A stretch of 64,000 nucleotides of DNA from Batkoa obscura (GCA_030770535.1 JASVEC010000004.1:992001-1056000); one strand, 5' to 3'. Positions 34,384-45,702 are shown, numbered from the stretch's first letter. Numbers and translations are program-made. The notes: generated from the letters alone by a model not told the origin.

Positions 34384-34484
34384 TGGGAGTGTTTTTTTTG
34401 GCTTCATTACTTTTTCCATCTTTTAAGCGCTATTTCAGCGGAAAAATTCTTAGTAAAATTCTTAAACACAAAAATACATCCCCA
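34384..34484 (+). mobile_element. MITE copy 7
   Basis: Plus-oriented, TA before TGGGAGTG and ATCCCCA before TATA. The core reads AAGCGCTATTTCAGCGGAAA. Confidence 0.87.
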
Positions 34485-34560
34485 TATAGATGGGTAATTT
34501 TTCTAAATATAATTAATAAGGTAGAGAAATTTTTGTTTTAAAACCAAATGAGAGAAAGAC

Positions 34561-34663
34561 ATGAGGATGTATTTTTATGTTTAACAATTTTAATAACAAT
34601 TTTTCCGTTCAAATAGCACTTAAAAAATGGAAAAAATAATGAAACTAAAAAAAAAAACCACAT
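34561..34663 (-). mobile_element. MITE copy 8
   Basis: Minus-oriented copy only 76 bases from copy 7, so the two form an inverted pair. Its right end is degraded (AAAACCACAT). Confidence 0.75.
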
Positions 34664-34679
34664 ATGCTTTATTAAAAAT

Positions 34680-35100
34680 AAAAATATATTTTATAGGATT
34701 TAGGGACATCATTGAGAGATCAAATATGTTGTAAAGTCAAGATAAATCAGTAAATGAATTAACAAACTGAATAGTCAAAATAGTATTTAAAGAGCAATAG
34801 TGAGACCGATAATAAAAAGCAACTTTCGGTGGTAGAACACTTTTCAAAAGATTCATAGATTAACATCACTTTTACTACTAGTTAAAAAAGGCGGAAAAAG
34901 GTGATGGATTACATGACTAAAAATCAAAATCATGTGTCCTAAAGTTTATGACATTGAGATAATAAAGAAGTATTTAAAGGCTGTAACATTCAATGAGACT
35001 AATGAGTTTCATAAACAGTTTAATTAAAAGTCTCATGGTGGAATGTTGGTAGCAATAATAGAATTAGATATGAAAGTAAAGAAATGAGACAAATTAACAC
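34680..35100 (+). pseudogene. Spf45-like relic, unit 8
   Basis: AAAGTTTATGACATTGAGAT at 34941-34960 corresponds to the VYDPK coding of the founder, followed by AAGAAGTATTTAAAGGC for NEYEK. The region GAATTAACAAACTGAATAGT upstream matches the exon 1 end in other units. The final LQLSK part is not clear. Confidence 0.5.
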
Positions 35101-35348
35101 CGCTAAATAATACCTCTCTTCTACAATAAAAACCTAAATTTAAAATGAATTATTGCATTACAATAATTGTTTATACCCTGAAATAACATATTTCTCGCTC
35201 CTGTTTTGCCTCTATCTTCCATAGTTCTTTCTCTGCCTTCATTCGCGCCTTTTATAAATAAAGCACTTCGAGTACTTACCCTTTCAAGGATTAAAAAAAG
35301 CATAAATAAATAAGGGAAAATAGAGATTAAAAATACAAATAAAATGAT

Positions 35349-36404
35349 TTAAGTTTTTAATTTTAAACATTTAAAAAAAGAATTCTGAATTGGTTGATGG
35401 ATCAATAAAATAAAACAAGAGGAAGTGAATCCTAAACAGAGTAAAAGACAATTGGAATAAAATGAAGTGTTCATGTTGAAATCTGTTTGAGTCAAACTTA
35501 ATAATGTTATTGTCACGTCTGGCAATAAACATAGCATATAACTTATCATCACTACACTAATTTTCAAGACCAATTTGGCTTTTTTTAACCTTAATTGGTT
35601 GACTGTTAGTGGTTGAAACTCATTTGGGTTTGAGTGAATTATATCTTCCGATCTTTGTTGAATTAGCGTTCGTCTATCTGGACTATTATAATTTATAATA
35701 TTAACTTGTGTGTTATTGATATTACAATTATCATGTTTATATTTCTTATGAAATAAGTTAGGGTTGCTACAAGTAGTATTAACAACAACTGAGGGATTAA
35801 TATGTTTAAAATAGGCAAACATAATATTTGAATAACAAAAACAGATGATAAACAAGCATATTAAAATTATCAGTGAATAAATCAAATAAAAAAATATAAA
35901 ATAAGGCGTATTATTCTTCTCAACACTGATACTTGGTACACAATAAAAATCTGATTCGGACCATGAATAAGAGTTGTAATAACTATGCAAACTAGATAGT
36001 ATAAGAGATAAAATTACTGATAATATTATAAAGGTATAATAATTAGAGGAATCTATTTTTTTAAATAAACAAATTTTGTTATATCTAATAATACTTAACA
36101 AAGCAACCAGTTCAATAGATGTAACTACAGTAGTAACTACAGCACTGAAATTGAAAGCACAATAATAAGTTGGAACTGATAACAATAATTCATTATTAAA
36201 CTGGATTAAGTCATATTCAATTATGATTATATGAGAGATGGCTAGTAGATAGTAGATAATATCATTTATAATGATTAATAAAATGATTATTAGATCTAGC
36301 TTATTTTTTGATCCTAATTTGAATACGATTATACCACTTATTAATAAGTTTATTCCTATTGAAATGAGAGATATCAATAAATAAACAATATATTCGGTTT
36401 CCAT
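35349..36404 (-). CDS. 7TM receptor-like protein, array unit 8 (subfamily B)
   Basis: Open and intronless. Starts at METEYIVYLLIS (36404) or two codons earlier at 36410 (353 residues with the longer start). Before TM3 the motif is VPTYYCAFNF, where others have VPTWYC; TM3 ends IRYNKIC; the second loop has DFYCVPSISVEKNN; TM6 has CLLPD; TM7 ends LLIHQPIQNSFF. The third inner loop differs strongly from units 5 to 7 and is rich in Asn and His. It pairs with unit 11 as its closest relative (KLDLIIIL, AISHII, FNFSAVVTT shared). Confidence 0.86.
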   Translation of the reverse strand: METEYIVYLLISLISIGINLLISGIIVFKLGSKNKLDLIIILLIIINDIIYYLLAISHIIIIEYDLIQFNNELLLSVPTYYCAFNFSAVVTTVVTSIELVALLSIIRYNKICLFKKIDSSNYYTFIILSVILSLILSSLHSYYNSYSWSESDFYCVPSISVEKNNTPYFIFFYLIYSLIILICLFIICFCYSNIMFAYFKHINPSVVVNTTCSNPNLFHKKYKHDNCNINNTQVNIINYNSPDRRTLIQQRSEDIIHSNPNEFQPLTVNQLRLKKAKLVLKISVVMISYMLCLLPDVTITLLSLTQTDFNMNTSFYSNCLLLCLGFTSSCFILLIHQPIQNSFFKCLKLKT

Positions 36405-36410
36405 TGTCAC

Positions 36411-37389
36411 GATAATAAATCATTAAAGTTTTTTTTTTTTTCTTTGCATTTATAGCCCTTGTTAAATGTTTTGCATTAATTAATTATGTGAGTAAAACTT
36501 AAAACCAAAGTTGACTAATTTTACCTTTTATGTTTTAAATTAAAATCAAAATATGAGTACTTTATATCAAATTAAACTTTTTAATAAATCATTAATCATT
36601 AATAACACTCTGTTTTCCTTATAATAAAAGTTTATTTTCATTGAAATTAATTGTACTCAAAAAAGCTCAAAAATTTTAGTTAGCATAATAAAGATTAATT
36701 CTAAACGAATTAAAATTTACTTTCAAATAATTTTAAACAAGTATTGTTTTTTTAATGTACTTATACTGAGGTATGTATAGTGGCTCTAATTCAAAAATAA
36801 ACAAATCTGAGCTGAGTTTCAGATAAGGAAGTTTAATTATTAGACCTGGGAATACAATTAGAGAGTTATTATGTTACTATCCGCATACAAATCTATTAGC
36901 TAGGTTTAAGATATGTTTAAGATATGTTTGCCTTCTGGTTTTAGTAAAGTCTTCTATAACATTTTATGTTTTACTGATTGGTTTTGGTTTATTTTTTAAT
37001 AGCCCATTTAGATGTATATTGGTTTAGATTGTTAAAATAATAAGCTTTTGCCTAATATTTATTATAGTAAAAACAATAATAAAATTAATACAACAAATTA
37101 AGCTTTTAAATATCATCCCTCTACGTTTATAATAGTAAGACTATTTTAATAGATTGATTTTTGTATGTTAATTTAGTTTTGATTAAGGCTCTAAAAACTT
37201 CTATTGAATTACTTTATATCTTGTTTAATTTTAATTTCAATCAGTATCAAAAAATCTAAATTTTGTTCAATTTTTTACTCTATGATTAGCCATGATCAGC
37301 TAGTAATTCTGTAAGAATCAGACTTTAAACAATGCAATAATACTTTGGAATTTTGATTAAAATTTTGGAAAAAGCGATCAATTATAAAA
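36411..37389. other. array spacer, unit 8 to unit 9
   Basis: About 1 kb, the longest plain spacer in the array. TTTGCATTAATTAAT near 36470 recurs upstream of unit 11 (about 44366), which supports duplication of a multi-unit block. No gene is seen. Confidence 0.5.
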
Positions 37390-37690
37390 AAGACACATAT
37401 TTCAATCAAAGGCTAATAGTACTAATTCTGCTTTACTACGTACTCCTTTTTTACCAGCAACGTTAATATATAATAAATACTGATAATGGAAAAGCTTTTT
37501 AAAAGGGCTTTAATTATAAGAATGATATTAATAACATAACAACCAAAAAATAATAGGCTGAAAAAAAGGGATAAAAGAGTTAAAAGGAAATAATAAAGAA
37601 GAGTAGATAGTTTTAGAAAAATTAATTTTAATACATATATTTAACATTCCAGGAGAAAATCCTTAAATTAAATACTTTAGTTAAGTAAAG
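37390..37690 (+). pseudogene. Spf45-like relic, unit 9
   Basis: TTTTTTACCAGCAACG (about 37447) matches the founder's FLPAS coding, and GGGCTTTAATTATAAG (37505-37520) matches the KSFNYK coding (AAAGCTTTAATTATAAGG at 17841). The end CCAGGAGAAAATCCTTAAAT (37648-37667) corresponds to SGEEAYLK. So the exon 2 part is present as well as exon 1. Confidence 0.65.
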
Positions 37691-37728
37691 AGAGATGAAT
37701 AAAGTTTTCGATTAATAAAAAGAAGTAC

Positions 37729-38782
37729 TTATTTTATTTTTAATAGCTTCAAAAAAGTATCTTGAATGGATTGATCAATTAACAAAATAAAACATGAAGA
37801 GGTGAGCCCCAAGCAAAGTAAAAAACTATTGAAATAAATAGTAACATGGGGATCAAAACCTGTTTTTGCTAAAATTAATACGTTTGTTATTAGATCCAGT
37901 AATAAACATGGGATACAGTTTATCATTATTATGCTTATTTTTGAGATTAATTGGTTCTTTTTAGACCTTAATTGATTGTCAATAACTGAGATTCGTTTAA
38001 TTTTGGTTGAAAATAACTTGTTGACTTTGTTGAGCTGTCACTAGCTTGTTGGATCCACCATCAGCTATAAAGCTATATTGCTCCCTGTTATCACTATTGT
38101 CATTAAAATGATAGTTACTGAAGCATAGATTTAAGTTCAAAGGGGTAGTATTAATAGCAATAAAAGGGTTCATTATCCTAAAATAAGCAAAAGTTATATT
38201 TGTATAGCAAAAACAGATAGTAAGTAAGCAGAGTAAAATTCTCAACGAATAGATTAAAAAATGAAACATATACTAGGACTTCTTATTTTTCTCAAGACTG
38301 ATATCTGGTAAGTAGTAAAAGCTGAATCCATCTTATAAACACGAGTTATAATAGCCATCCAAACTAGATAATATGATTGACATTACAGTAAATAATGCTA
38401 TAAATATATAACAAGGGATTGGTGTTGCTTCTTTAAATAAGTAAATTTTCCTCTATTTTATAATACTCAATAAAGCAACTAGTTCAATGAAAGTGTCAAT
38501 GATACTATTTATTAAACCAAAAGCTAAGGGGCAATACCAAATTGGATTGGATGGTTGTAACTCATTATCAAATACAAATACAATTACGCCATACTCAATT
38601 ATACTTATTTACAAGATGACAATTAGGTAAACGATAATATTAACAAAGGTGATCATTAATATTATTGTTGACTCTAAATTACTACTTATGATTAATTTAT
38701 ATAAGATTACACTTAATATCAATGATTTTATTAGCAGTGAAATTGATAAGATTGTTAAATAATTATGTTTCCAATGATTATT
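37729..38782 (-). pseudogene. 7TM array unit 9, subfamily B, broken
   Basis: TM7 with HQPIQ-like LLIDQSIQD (37729-37926) and TM5 plus third inner loop (37997-38269) are readable. The TM1-TM4 region up to 38782 has stops and frame changes, and the start ATG has become ATA. Sequence is closest to unit 12 (shared inner-loop wording and 5' flank). Confidence 0.72.
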
Positions 38783-39199
38783 GTTATCTAAAATTAAAAT
38801 AGATTTTTATTTTACTTTTTATTTATTTACATGTTTTAAGTAATTACGTTGTTTGAAATTATTATTTAAAGTATCCTTTTAAATAATTTTAAAAAAAATT
38901 ATGCCTTTATATTCTTAATATTAAAAGACTCCCAATGCTTCATTAATGCATAAAAGTAAATTAAACTATTAATGTAAAGGAGAGCAAATAACAAAATGGA
39001 TAACTGCTTTTAATTTTACTACTTGTCATTAGTCAGCTATAGTCTAGACAAGCTTATTGAAAAAGCAAGGCGGCCATTTTATTTAAAATCTAAACAAAAG
39101 AAGGAGGACTATTCTTACAACTTAAATGATTTTAGACAAAGATGTGTTTTTATCATAGGATTTTAAATTAATAAAACAGTTTCTTATTAAAAATATAAG
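38783..39199. other. array spacer, unit 9 to unit 10
   Basis: AT-rich. CTTGTCATTAGTCAGCTATA and GTCTAGACAAGC (39020-39053) are the recurring spacer block, nearly identical to 22009-22042. No gene. Confidence 0.5.
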
Positions 39200-39890
39200 A
39201 TTTTTTAAAAACAAGGACTTATAATCAACATAAAGATATTGGTTGAAGCTTAAATAGAAGATAAAACCTTCAAAACAATTAATAAACCAGATAATAGAGG
39301 TGATGCTTTAAAGAATAGTAATGAAATTTAAATGAAAAGTATATATCAATAACAATGAGCTTTAAAAGACATTGTTTTAAAAATGCTACCGTTTCTTACT
39401 AATTAATAAAAAAGAGTACGTTTAATATTCTATTGGATAAATTAGAAGCTTAAGGTTATTTCTAGATTTTTGAAAAAACCATTAAGATAGAAAGAATGAA
39501 ATAAAGTATAAAATAATAGAAAACTAAATAATAAATCATGAGTTTGTGATTTAAGAAACTGAATAAATCCAAGAGAGATCCGATCTAAGTAAAGTGGTAG
39601 CACTTGTTAGCAAAACTATTGAAATAAAATGTGGTGCGTTACTGACAACAACATTAATATAGTAAAAAATAACAAGGGAAGAAGGAACAATTAACATCAT
39701 TAAAATGAATCAATTATTTGCAAGAAAAAACATCCCCATGTTTTTTGGTTTTCATCACCTTTTCCATTTTTTTAAGCGCTTTTGGAGCAGAAATATTGTT
39801 AGTAAAATTCTTAAAAATAAAAAAAGTGATGAAACTAGAAACACCCCCATATATTAAAAGACTTCAGTTAAGTAAAAGGGGATAAAGGAT
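39200..39890 (+). pseudogene. Spf45-like relic, unit 10, split by a MITE
   Basis: ATAGAAGATAAAACCTTCAA (39254-39273) reads IEDKTFK like the founder's IEDKALK, and is followed by the DNRGDALKNSNE block. TTAAAAGACTTCAGTTAAGT at 39856-39875, after the MITE, matches the founder's CTTAAAAGACTTCAGTTGAGT (LKRLQLS) almost exactly. The MITE at 39727-39854 has landed between ISGEE-like and LKRLQ-like sequence. Confidence 0.72.
39727..39854. mobile_element. MITE copy 9, rearranged
   Basis: About 128 bases, longer than other copies. The left 85 bases read in plus orientation (AAGCGCTTTTGGAGCAGAAA, GTAAAATTCTTAAA). The right end AAAAGTGATGAAACTAGAAA with CACCCCCAT is the end of a minus-oriented copy. So this is a chimera of two opposite copies, perhaps from a head-on pair like copies 7 and 8. 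Confidence 0.7.
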
Positions 39891-39939
39891 CTAGCATTAT
39901 AGTAAGAAGGATTGCTATAAACAACATCAATTTATTTTA

Positions 39940-42188
39940 GTTTGAAACAGTTAAGGGAGCACTTTTGAATCAGTTGATGGATTAATACAACAGAACACAA
40001 AGAGGTGAGACCTAAACATAATATCAAACAATTTAGGGGAGAAGTAATGTAAAAACTTAAATTGTGCTTGCCAAGCACAACAAGGTTACTATCACATCCG
40101 GCAGCAAACACAGCATATACTTTATAATCACTACGCTTGTTTTAAGATTAATTTAACTTTTTTTAACCTCAATTGCGTAACTGTTAGTGGCTTAAACACG
40201 TTGAGGTTTAGATGAAGAATAGCGTGTTGCTTTTGCTCCGACATCAGTAGCTTACTAGCTTATTTGCTTTTAAATATCATAGTGCATGTCACTGATATTA
40301 TCATTATCATTAAATTGGAAGCTATTATGACATGAATTTGAGTTATGATAGTTATGTATATTAGATAGTATGAGTGATATCATAATGGATAATTTTATTA
40401 GCATACGATAATTCATTGGTGCTACTTCTTTTTCTAGAAATACGTACCTACGACGGTGTTTATTAGAAGAAAAAAAATAAACCCTATTTAATAAGACATA
40501 TCAGGAATAATAAAGAAAGGTAAGAACTCTAGAATCAGTTGAAGTTTTCGGGCCAAAAGGCCCTGCTTCAAGAGTTTTTCTATCCGCTTTGGATTTGTTC
40601 AATCTAAAAGTCGCTAAAAAGAATTCATTAATAATAGAATGTTTCTATTTGGAAATAAACAAGGAGATAGGGACTGAACCACATTTTTTCCTAAACATTG
40701 TTTTACAATAATGTCTATGAATAAGCCAAACTACAGATACTGTAAGAAGAGGAAGGTAGGAATTAGAGCAAGGTGGAAACAAATTAGGAATGAAGGATAA
40801 GTCGTTGTCCCACATGATATTGTCACTATTAACAATATTATCTACAATGGAAGAGACAATTGGTTAAATTCTCTAGATATAAGTACAGATGGAGAAATGG
40901 TGATCAGGACAATCCTTAGAACTCACATAGGATAGGCAGAAGGGAGAGAAAGTACCATCATATGAAGCTACTTGGGCATATGTATAGAAACCACCTTCTG
41001 CGGCTCTCTAAAGCGCTGAACCTAATCTAGGGCTGGAAATCTTGCTATTAAAATTATATGCACCTCAAGATGAGATGGTATTTTTAGGAGATATTAAGAC
41101 ATTATAAAGTTCTTTATTAACATGGACAATAAAGTCATTCAAGAATTCATGATCATTTTTCTTCGCAATTCTACACAGTGTCTGACGACTTTTAATTAAA
41201 GCCTTACACCATGAGGAAAGCATTCTGAATCCAGGATTTATGAGTCAACAAGTAATTCATAGAACAAGGAGAAAGAAACCCAAAGCCCTTATTGCCTTTA
41301 AACGCTACCAGTTTGTTAAATAGGATTTTAAGTTGTTTATTATTCCAAATGAAGGAAATGGTCACTTCTTTGATTTTTTTAATGCCTGGAAGGGGTAAGA
41401 AGGCAAGTGTGAAGACAGTATCATGAAACCGAAAGAACAGCATTTTTGACAAGCAGCACTCTTCCTTTCAATGAAAAACCTTTAGTATTTCAGCTTAGTA
41501 ATTTTGATTCAAGATAGGAAATACAAGTTTATCATAAACCTGTCTTCAACACCTGAGTGAGAAACATATATGCCTAAATGTCTTATATTATCTCCTTGAT
41601 CACATAGTAGTACATTATGGTCGAAATTTAAGTTGAAGTTTAGAGCCTGGGATTTATCTATGGTCATAGTGGCCCCAATAGCTTTATTAAATAATCGCCA
41701 GGTAAGTTCATTCAAATCAGAGTCACCTTAGAGCTCAGACCAATACATCTGTCGTCTGCAAAGGTGGCTACTTTAAATAAGGAAGTTTGTGACGGAAGAT
41801 GGAACCCTTTTAAGCTGCAATTAGGATGGTTAAGGATATGATTGGCGCTAATTCTTTGTGTGAAAAATTTTAATGTACCTTATAGTCTCAATAAAGTAGC
41901 TAACTCGATAGTGACAATAAAGTTGATTATTAAACTAAAAGTTGGAAGACAATATCAATATGAATTAGATGATTACAACTTTTTATCAGCTACAGTTACG
42001 CCATAATCAGCTGATACTAAATTTAATATAATTGCAAGATAGAGAATGGTATTGTTGGTAGTTATTGATATTTTTGTTAGTTCTTATTTGTTTTTTAATT
42101 TTATTTTAAAGACAAATATAGCAATTATTAGTAGCAAAATTGTTGAGACTACTAAATAAACTGCATCTTTTATGTTGTTTACTATCAT
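39940..42188 (-). pseudogene. 7TM array unit 10, split by a LINE fragment
   Basis: The receptor's 3' half (tail through TM4, about 39940-40431) and 5' half (TM3 to start at 42188, 41850 onward) are separated by a 1.4-kb LINE insertion. Both halves are in several frames with stops, e.g. the HQPIQ tail region near 39960 reads out of frame. The position just before the KICLFKE codons of TM3/inner loop 2 is the break. Confidence 0.72.
40432..41849 (-). mobile_element. LINE (non-LTR) reverse transcriptase fragment, 5' truncated
   Basis: Read on the minus strand it opens inside a reverse transcriptase: NHPNCSLKGF, then VATFADDRCIGLSS with the catalytic FADD box at about 41735-41775, followed by DKSQALNFNLNF and IRHLGIYVS (41509-41715), KGRVLLVKNAVLS near 41465, and ISFIWNNKQLKILFNKLVAF with GFGFLSPCSMNYL (41204-41452), the thumb and carboxy-terminal part usual in L1/Tad-like elements. 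Several frame changes and stops show decay. ACTTCTTT at 40424-40431 and AATTCTTT at 41850-41857 flank it as a probable 8-base target-site duplication. No endonuclease is left. Confidence 0.75.
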
Positions 42189-42819
42189 TATAAAATAAAC
42201 ACAATTCTTATAAATGTTTTAAATTAATTGTGCTATTAGATATAGTTATATAAATATTATTTTAAATTTATTGAGGCTAAAAATAAACTAATTCCGAAAA
42301 TGCTCTACTAATGGATTAGTCCCGTAAATTGACTGATTTACGTATTTATTCCTACCTATTGTAGCTAATAAAGCGCTTGGTGCTTCGGCATTTTTTTTTT
42401 AAATCCAAAACAAATCGTGGTGTTTGTTCATTATAAAAAATTGGGCTTCAGCATTTTAAAAAATAAAAGCTCAATTAAAAAGTTAATTTATAAAATATGT
42501 TATCACTAAGATATTATTGGTTCTATATTCTTAAATGAGGTAAAACTTTTAAGTGCTTTGTTATTACATAAAAAAAAGGATTAGTACAAAGAAGGTCCAA
42601 AAAGAATATTACCTTTAGATTTTATCACTTACCACTTATCCAATTGTAGCCTAGATAAATATGTTTTCCTTATGGAACTTTCACTAAAGAAGACAAAATT
42701 TATATAAAATAACCTTTTAAATACTACTAAAAAAAGCACAAAAATCCGATTGTTTAAAGCAATCTAAAAGTAGGATAGCTATTGTACAAATAAAGTGAGT
42801 CAAAATAGAAGTAGATTGG
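42189..42819. other. array spacer, unit 10 to unit 11
   Basis: AT-rich spacer with the recurring CACTTATCCAATTGTAGCCT-like block near 42640. No gene. Confidence 0.5.
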
Positions 42820-43190
42820 TAATACAGAGGCATTGATTAAGGTTCAAAGTCAACAAAAAGTAGTAGAAATAGTTGTAAAATTGCAAATGCCTATACGGGT
42901 AACTAGTAAGTAGGAAGGCCAATGAAGGTAGCATAAAATAATTAGTTGATAAAATGATATATTATTTAGTTTATGGCCCTATGATATTGAAGTAATAGGA
43001 AAGTCTAGAAGATTTTGTGAGATGACCACAACTAATAATATGATTATTGAAATAATCTATGATACGATGTTTAAAAAGATGATATTGTAATCAAAAATGT
43101 TAAAAGGCCATATAAAAAGTTTGTATTTAAAAAACTATTATAATTAGATTTTATTATCCTTGTAAAAATAAAAGAAAAAAATCCTCTAGT
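42820..43190 (+). pseudogene. Spf45-like relic, unit 11
   Basis: GCATTGATTAAGGTTCAAAG followed by CAACAAAAAGTAGTAGAAAT (42831-42871) aligns with unit 4's exon 1 relic and the founder's KALDSIQIEDKAL. AGTTTATGGCCCTATGATAT near 42970 matches VYDPK. The last part is poorly kept. Confidence 0.5.
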
Positions 43191-43246
43191 TAATCAATGG
43201 AAGTCTTCGTACTATTTAAATAAAAAAATATTATTATTAATCTTAA

Positions 43247-44299
43247 CTATCTAATTTTAAACATTTTAAAAAAAGAATCTTGAATCGGTTGATGTATCAA
43301 TAAAATAAAACATGCAGAAGTAAGTCCTAAGCATAATACTAAACAGTCAGAATAAAAAGTAGTATTCTTATTAAATTTTGGGTTTACTAAACACAAAAGC
43401 GTTATTATTACATCCGGTAACAGACATAGCATGTAACTTATTAATATCAGACTTATTTTTAAAGCTAATTTGGCTTTTTTTAAGCTTAACTGAGTGGCTG
43501 TCAGCTGAGATTTATTTGAGTTTTCTGAAAATATAGCTTCTTGCTTTTTTTGTGTGATTGTTAGCTTATCAACTCTAACATTGGTTGTAAAGTTAGATTG
43601 TAAATTATTCTTATTGCTATTATTATTAAACTGATAATCACTAAAACGTGTATTTAAACCTGTGGGATAAGTATTAAGAACGATAGAAGGATCCATTATT
43701 CTAAAATATGCAAGAGTGATCTTTGAATAACAAAAACAGATGATGAGTAAAGAGAGTAAAATTCTTAATGTATAAATAGAAAAGTAGAATAGAAAATAGT
43801 TCCTGTTATTATTCTCAATACTGATACTTGGTAAACAAAAAAAGTCTAATTCATGCATTGAATATGAGTTATAATAGCTATGTAAACTAGACAATACAAG
43901 TGATAACATAATGGATAGCACAACTACTATATAATAATGTATTGATGTTACTTCTTTATATAAGCATATCTTACTATACCTTATAATACTCAATAATGCA
44001 GATAACTCAATGGAAGTAATCTCAGTAGTAACCACAGCACTGAAATTAAAAGCACAATACCAAGTTGGAACTGATAGTGATGGTTTATTGTCAAATTGGA
44101 CCAAGCCATATTTGATTGTAATTATATGCGAAATGGCTAATAGGTAAAAAACAATATCATTTATAGTGATAAATAAAATGATTATTAGATCCAATCTATT
44201 CTTTAGTTTCAATTTGAATATTATTATACCACTTATTAGTAAGTTTATCACTATTGAAATGAGAGATATTAACAAATAGATAACATGTTCGGTTTTCAT
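43247..44299 (-). CDS. 7TM receptor-like protein, array unit 11 (subfamily B)
   Basis: Open and intronless, 350 residues from MKTEHVIYLLIS. It has VPTWYCAFNF before TM3, IRYSKICLYKE at its end, DFFCLPSISIENNN in the second loop, a third inner loop with Asn-rich and KKQEA segments, CLLPD in TM6 and LLIHQPIQDSFF in TM7. It is closest to unit 8: nearly the same TM1-TM2 text (SLISIVINLLISGIII) and the AVVTT motif. Units 9-10 between them are broken, so a block rather than a single gene was probably copied. Confidence 0.87.
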   Translation of the reverse strand: MKTEHVIYLLISLISIVINLLISGIIIFKLKLKNRLDLIIILFITINDIVFYLLAISHIITIKYGLVQFDNKPSLSVPTWYCAFNFSAVVTTEITSIELSALLSIIRYSKICLYKEVTSIHYYIVVVLSIMLSLVLSSLHSYYNSYSMHELDFFCLPSISIENNNRNYFLFYFSIYTLRILLSLLIICFCYSKITLAYFRIMDPSIVLNTYPTGLNTRFSDYQFNNNSNKNNLQSNFTTNVRVDKLTITQKKQEAIFSENSNKSQLTATQLSLKKAKLALKISLILISYMLCLLPDVIITLLCLVNPKFNKNTTFYSDCLVLCLGLTSACFILLIHQPIQDSFFKMFKIR

Positions 44300-45610
44300 T
44301 ATTTTTATGAGTGATCAATGAGTATTTTTTTGTTTTTATATTCTTTTCGGTTCTTTTTGATTCTTTTGCATTAATTAATTTGCTAAAGATAATATAAAGC
44401 AGTTTTAATAAATTCCCACTTTAGTACAATATGAGTTTAAATTGAGATATTATATAGGTCCGTTTATGCTATCAATGTTTACACGCATGAACGGAAGTAA
44501 ATTACTTATCACAACAGAGGGTGTTTTTTATCACCAATGCAGCTGTTTTTTTGAATTGTTCAACCAAATTTTTCCTTTATTCGAAATACCCAAAGAGGGT
44601 TTTTCCTTTATTCGGAAAAATTTGGTCGAACGATTTAAAGAAGTATAGTTGTGAAGAACAGGATTATTCTGTTTAAGTTTAACAAAATGCACTTGTTCCT
44701 TTGGAACTCAAGGTTTTCAAAAAAAGAACAAAATTATTCTCAACTAAAAGTAATTTTTTACTGCAGCTAATAATATACCTCTTTATATGCATAAACACCT
44801 GTAGCATAAATGGACCTATCCACTGTAATAAATTACAAAATTAGTAAACATACACCTTTTCTGAAAGCATTTGGCATGGTTTATAATAACAAAGGCGTAT
44901 TTCTTATATTGTTTTGTTGAAATCTCAAATTTAATTGACAGATAAGCATTAGCACCAAGTAGCAGATTATCAATAAATAAAAATACTCTTTATTAAAAAA
45001 GGGTGTATTTGCTCTAGCGGTTGGAACTTAAATTTCAGTTTTAGCAACTTTTTATTTAGTTCCTCAAAATCCTTCATTTCTTTGTTCGTTTCTGCTGGAA
45101 TGTGGATTTTACATACAACATTTTACAATATAAAGTTCAAAACCATTGACTTGCCACCCCCTGTTTTGGTTCTGGTCTTTTAATGAAAAACATTAGCTTT
45201 TTGTGAAAGTAGATATACTTTCATTGTTGCTTCTCAAACTAAATATGGTTTTAAATCGTTATACAGTCACTTTTTTTCTACCTGGGGTTTTAGGGCTGAC
45301 CTTTCTTTACATTCTTTTAATTGTGTTTTTTAGAGATAAATCTTTACTTTACTTTTTAAGCATAATACGTTTTAAAAATAAATGTATTTTCAAATTACAT
45401 TACTTAATTTGATTGAATTGTTATTTCATTAGGCTAAAGTAAAATAAACCAATATTTCAAGTTATAAAGTGTGGTTTTTATTTGCTTCTGTTTATCATAT
45501 ATCAAAATTTTTGAAATTATTTTTATACCTACTATAATTCTAGATGTAATTTAGTATCAATAGATTTAAAGTAAAAAATATTAAAAAATTAGTATCAGTA
45601 AAGCTAATGT
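44300..45610. other. unit 12 spacer with possible 1-kb insertion
   Basis: The 5' end (44300-44400) resembles the unit 9 spacer, but about 44420-45500 matches nothing else in the array and lacks the middle of the Spf45-like relic. It holds the hairpin at 44549-44640. Two short plus-strand open frames (44442-44648, 45203-45412) have no family look. Confidence 0.45.
44549..44640. repeat. inverted repeat with internal direct repeat
   Basis: Arms at 44549-44574 and 44614-44640 pair over about 25 bases (CAACCAAATTTTTCC against GGAAAAATTTGGTCG). Between them TTTTTCCTTTATTCG occurs twice (about 44569-44583 and 44600-44614). Confidence 0.75.
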
Positions 45611-45614
45611 AATA

Positions 45615-45675
45615 AAACCTTTATATCTCAGGGAAAATACTTAATTTAAATGCTTTAAATAAGTAAATAAAACAT
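45615..45675 (+). pseudogene. Spf45-like relic, unit 12, last codons only
   Basis: CTCAGGGAAAATACTTAATT (45627-45646) followed by TGCTTTAAATAAGTAAAT corresponds to unit 9's relic end and to SGEEAYLKRLQLSK of the founder. The earlier part was lost or replaced. Confidence 0.45.
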
Positions 45676-45702
45676 TTTTTATTTAATTAAAAGGCCATAG
45701 TA

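Noticed and set aside
41204-41715. Two small host genes on the minus strand
   Set aside because: Both are parts of the LINE reverse transcriptase region.
40432-41849. Retrovirus- or LTR-type reverse transcriptase
   Set aside because: No LTR, gag, protease or integrase is visible; the FADD context and the FIWNN-type thumb region fit non-LTR elements.
44442-44648. Plus-strand open frame upstream of unit 12
   Set aside because: It covers the hairpin and has no domain or protein-like composition.
45203-45412. Hydrophobic plus-strand open frame
   Set aside because: Hydrophobicity is expected from T-rich DNA; no family motif.
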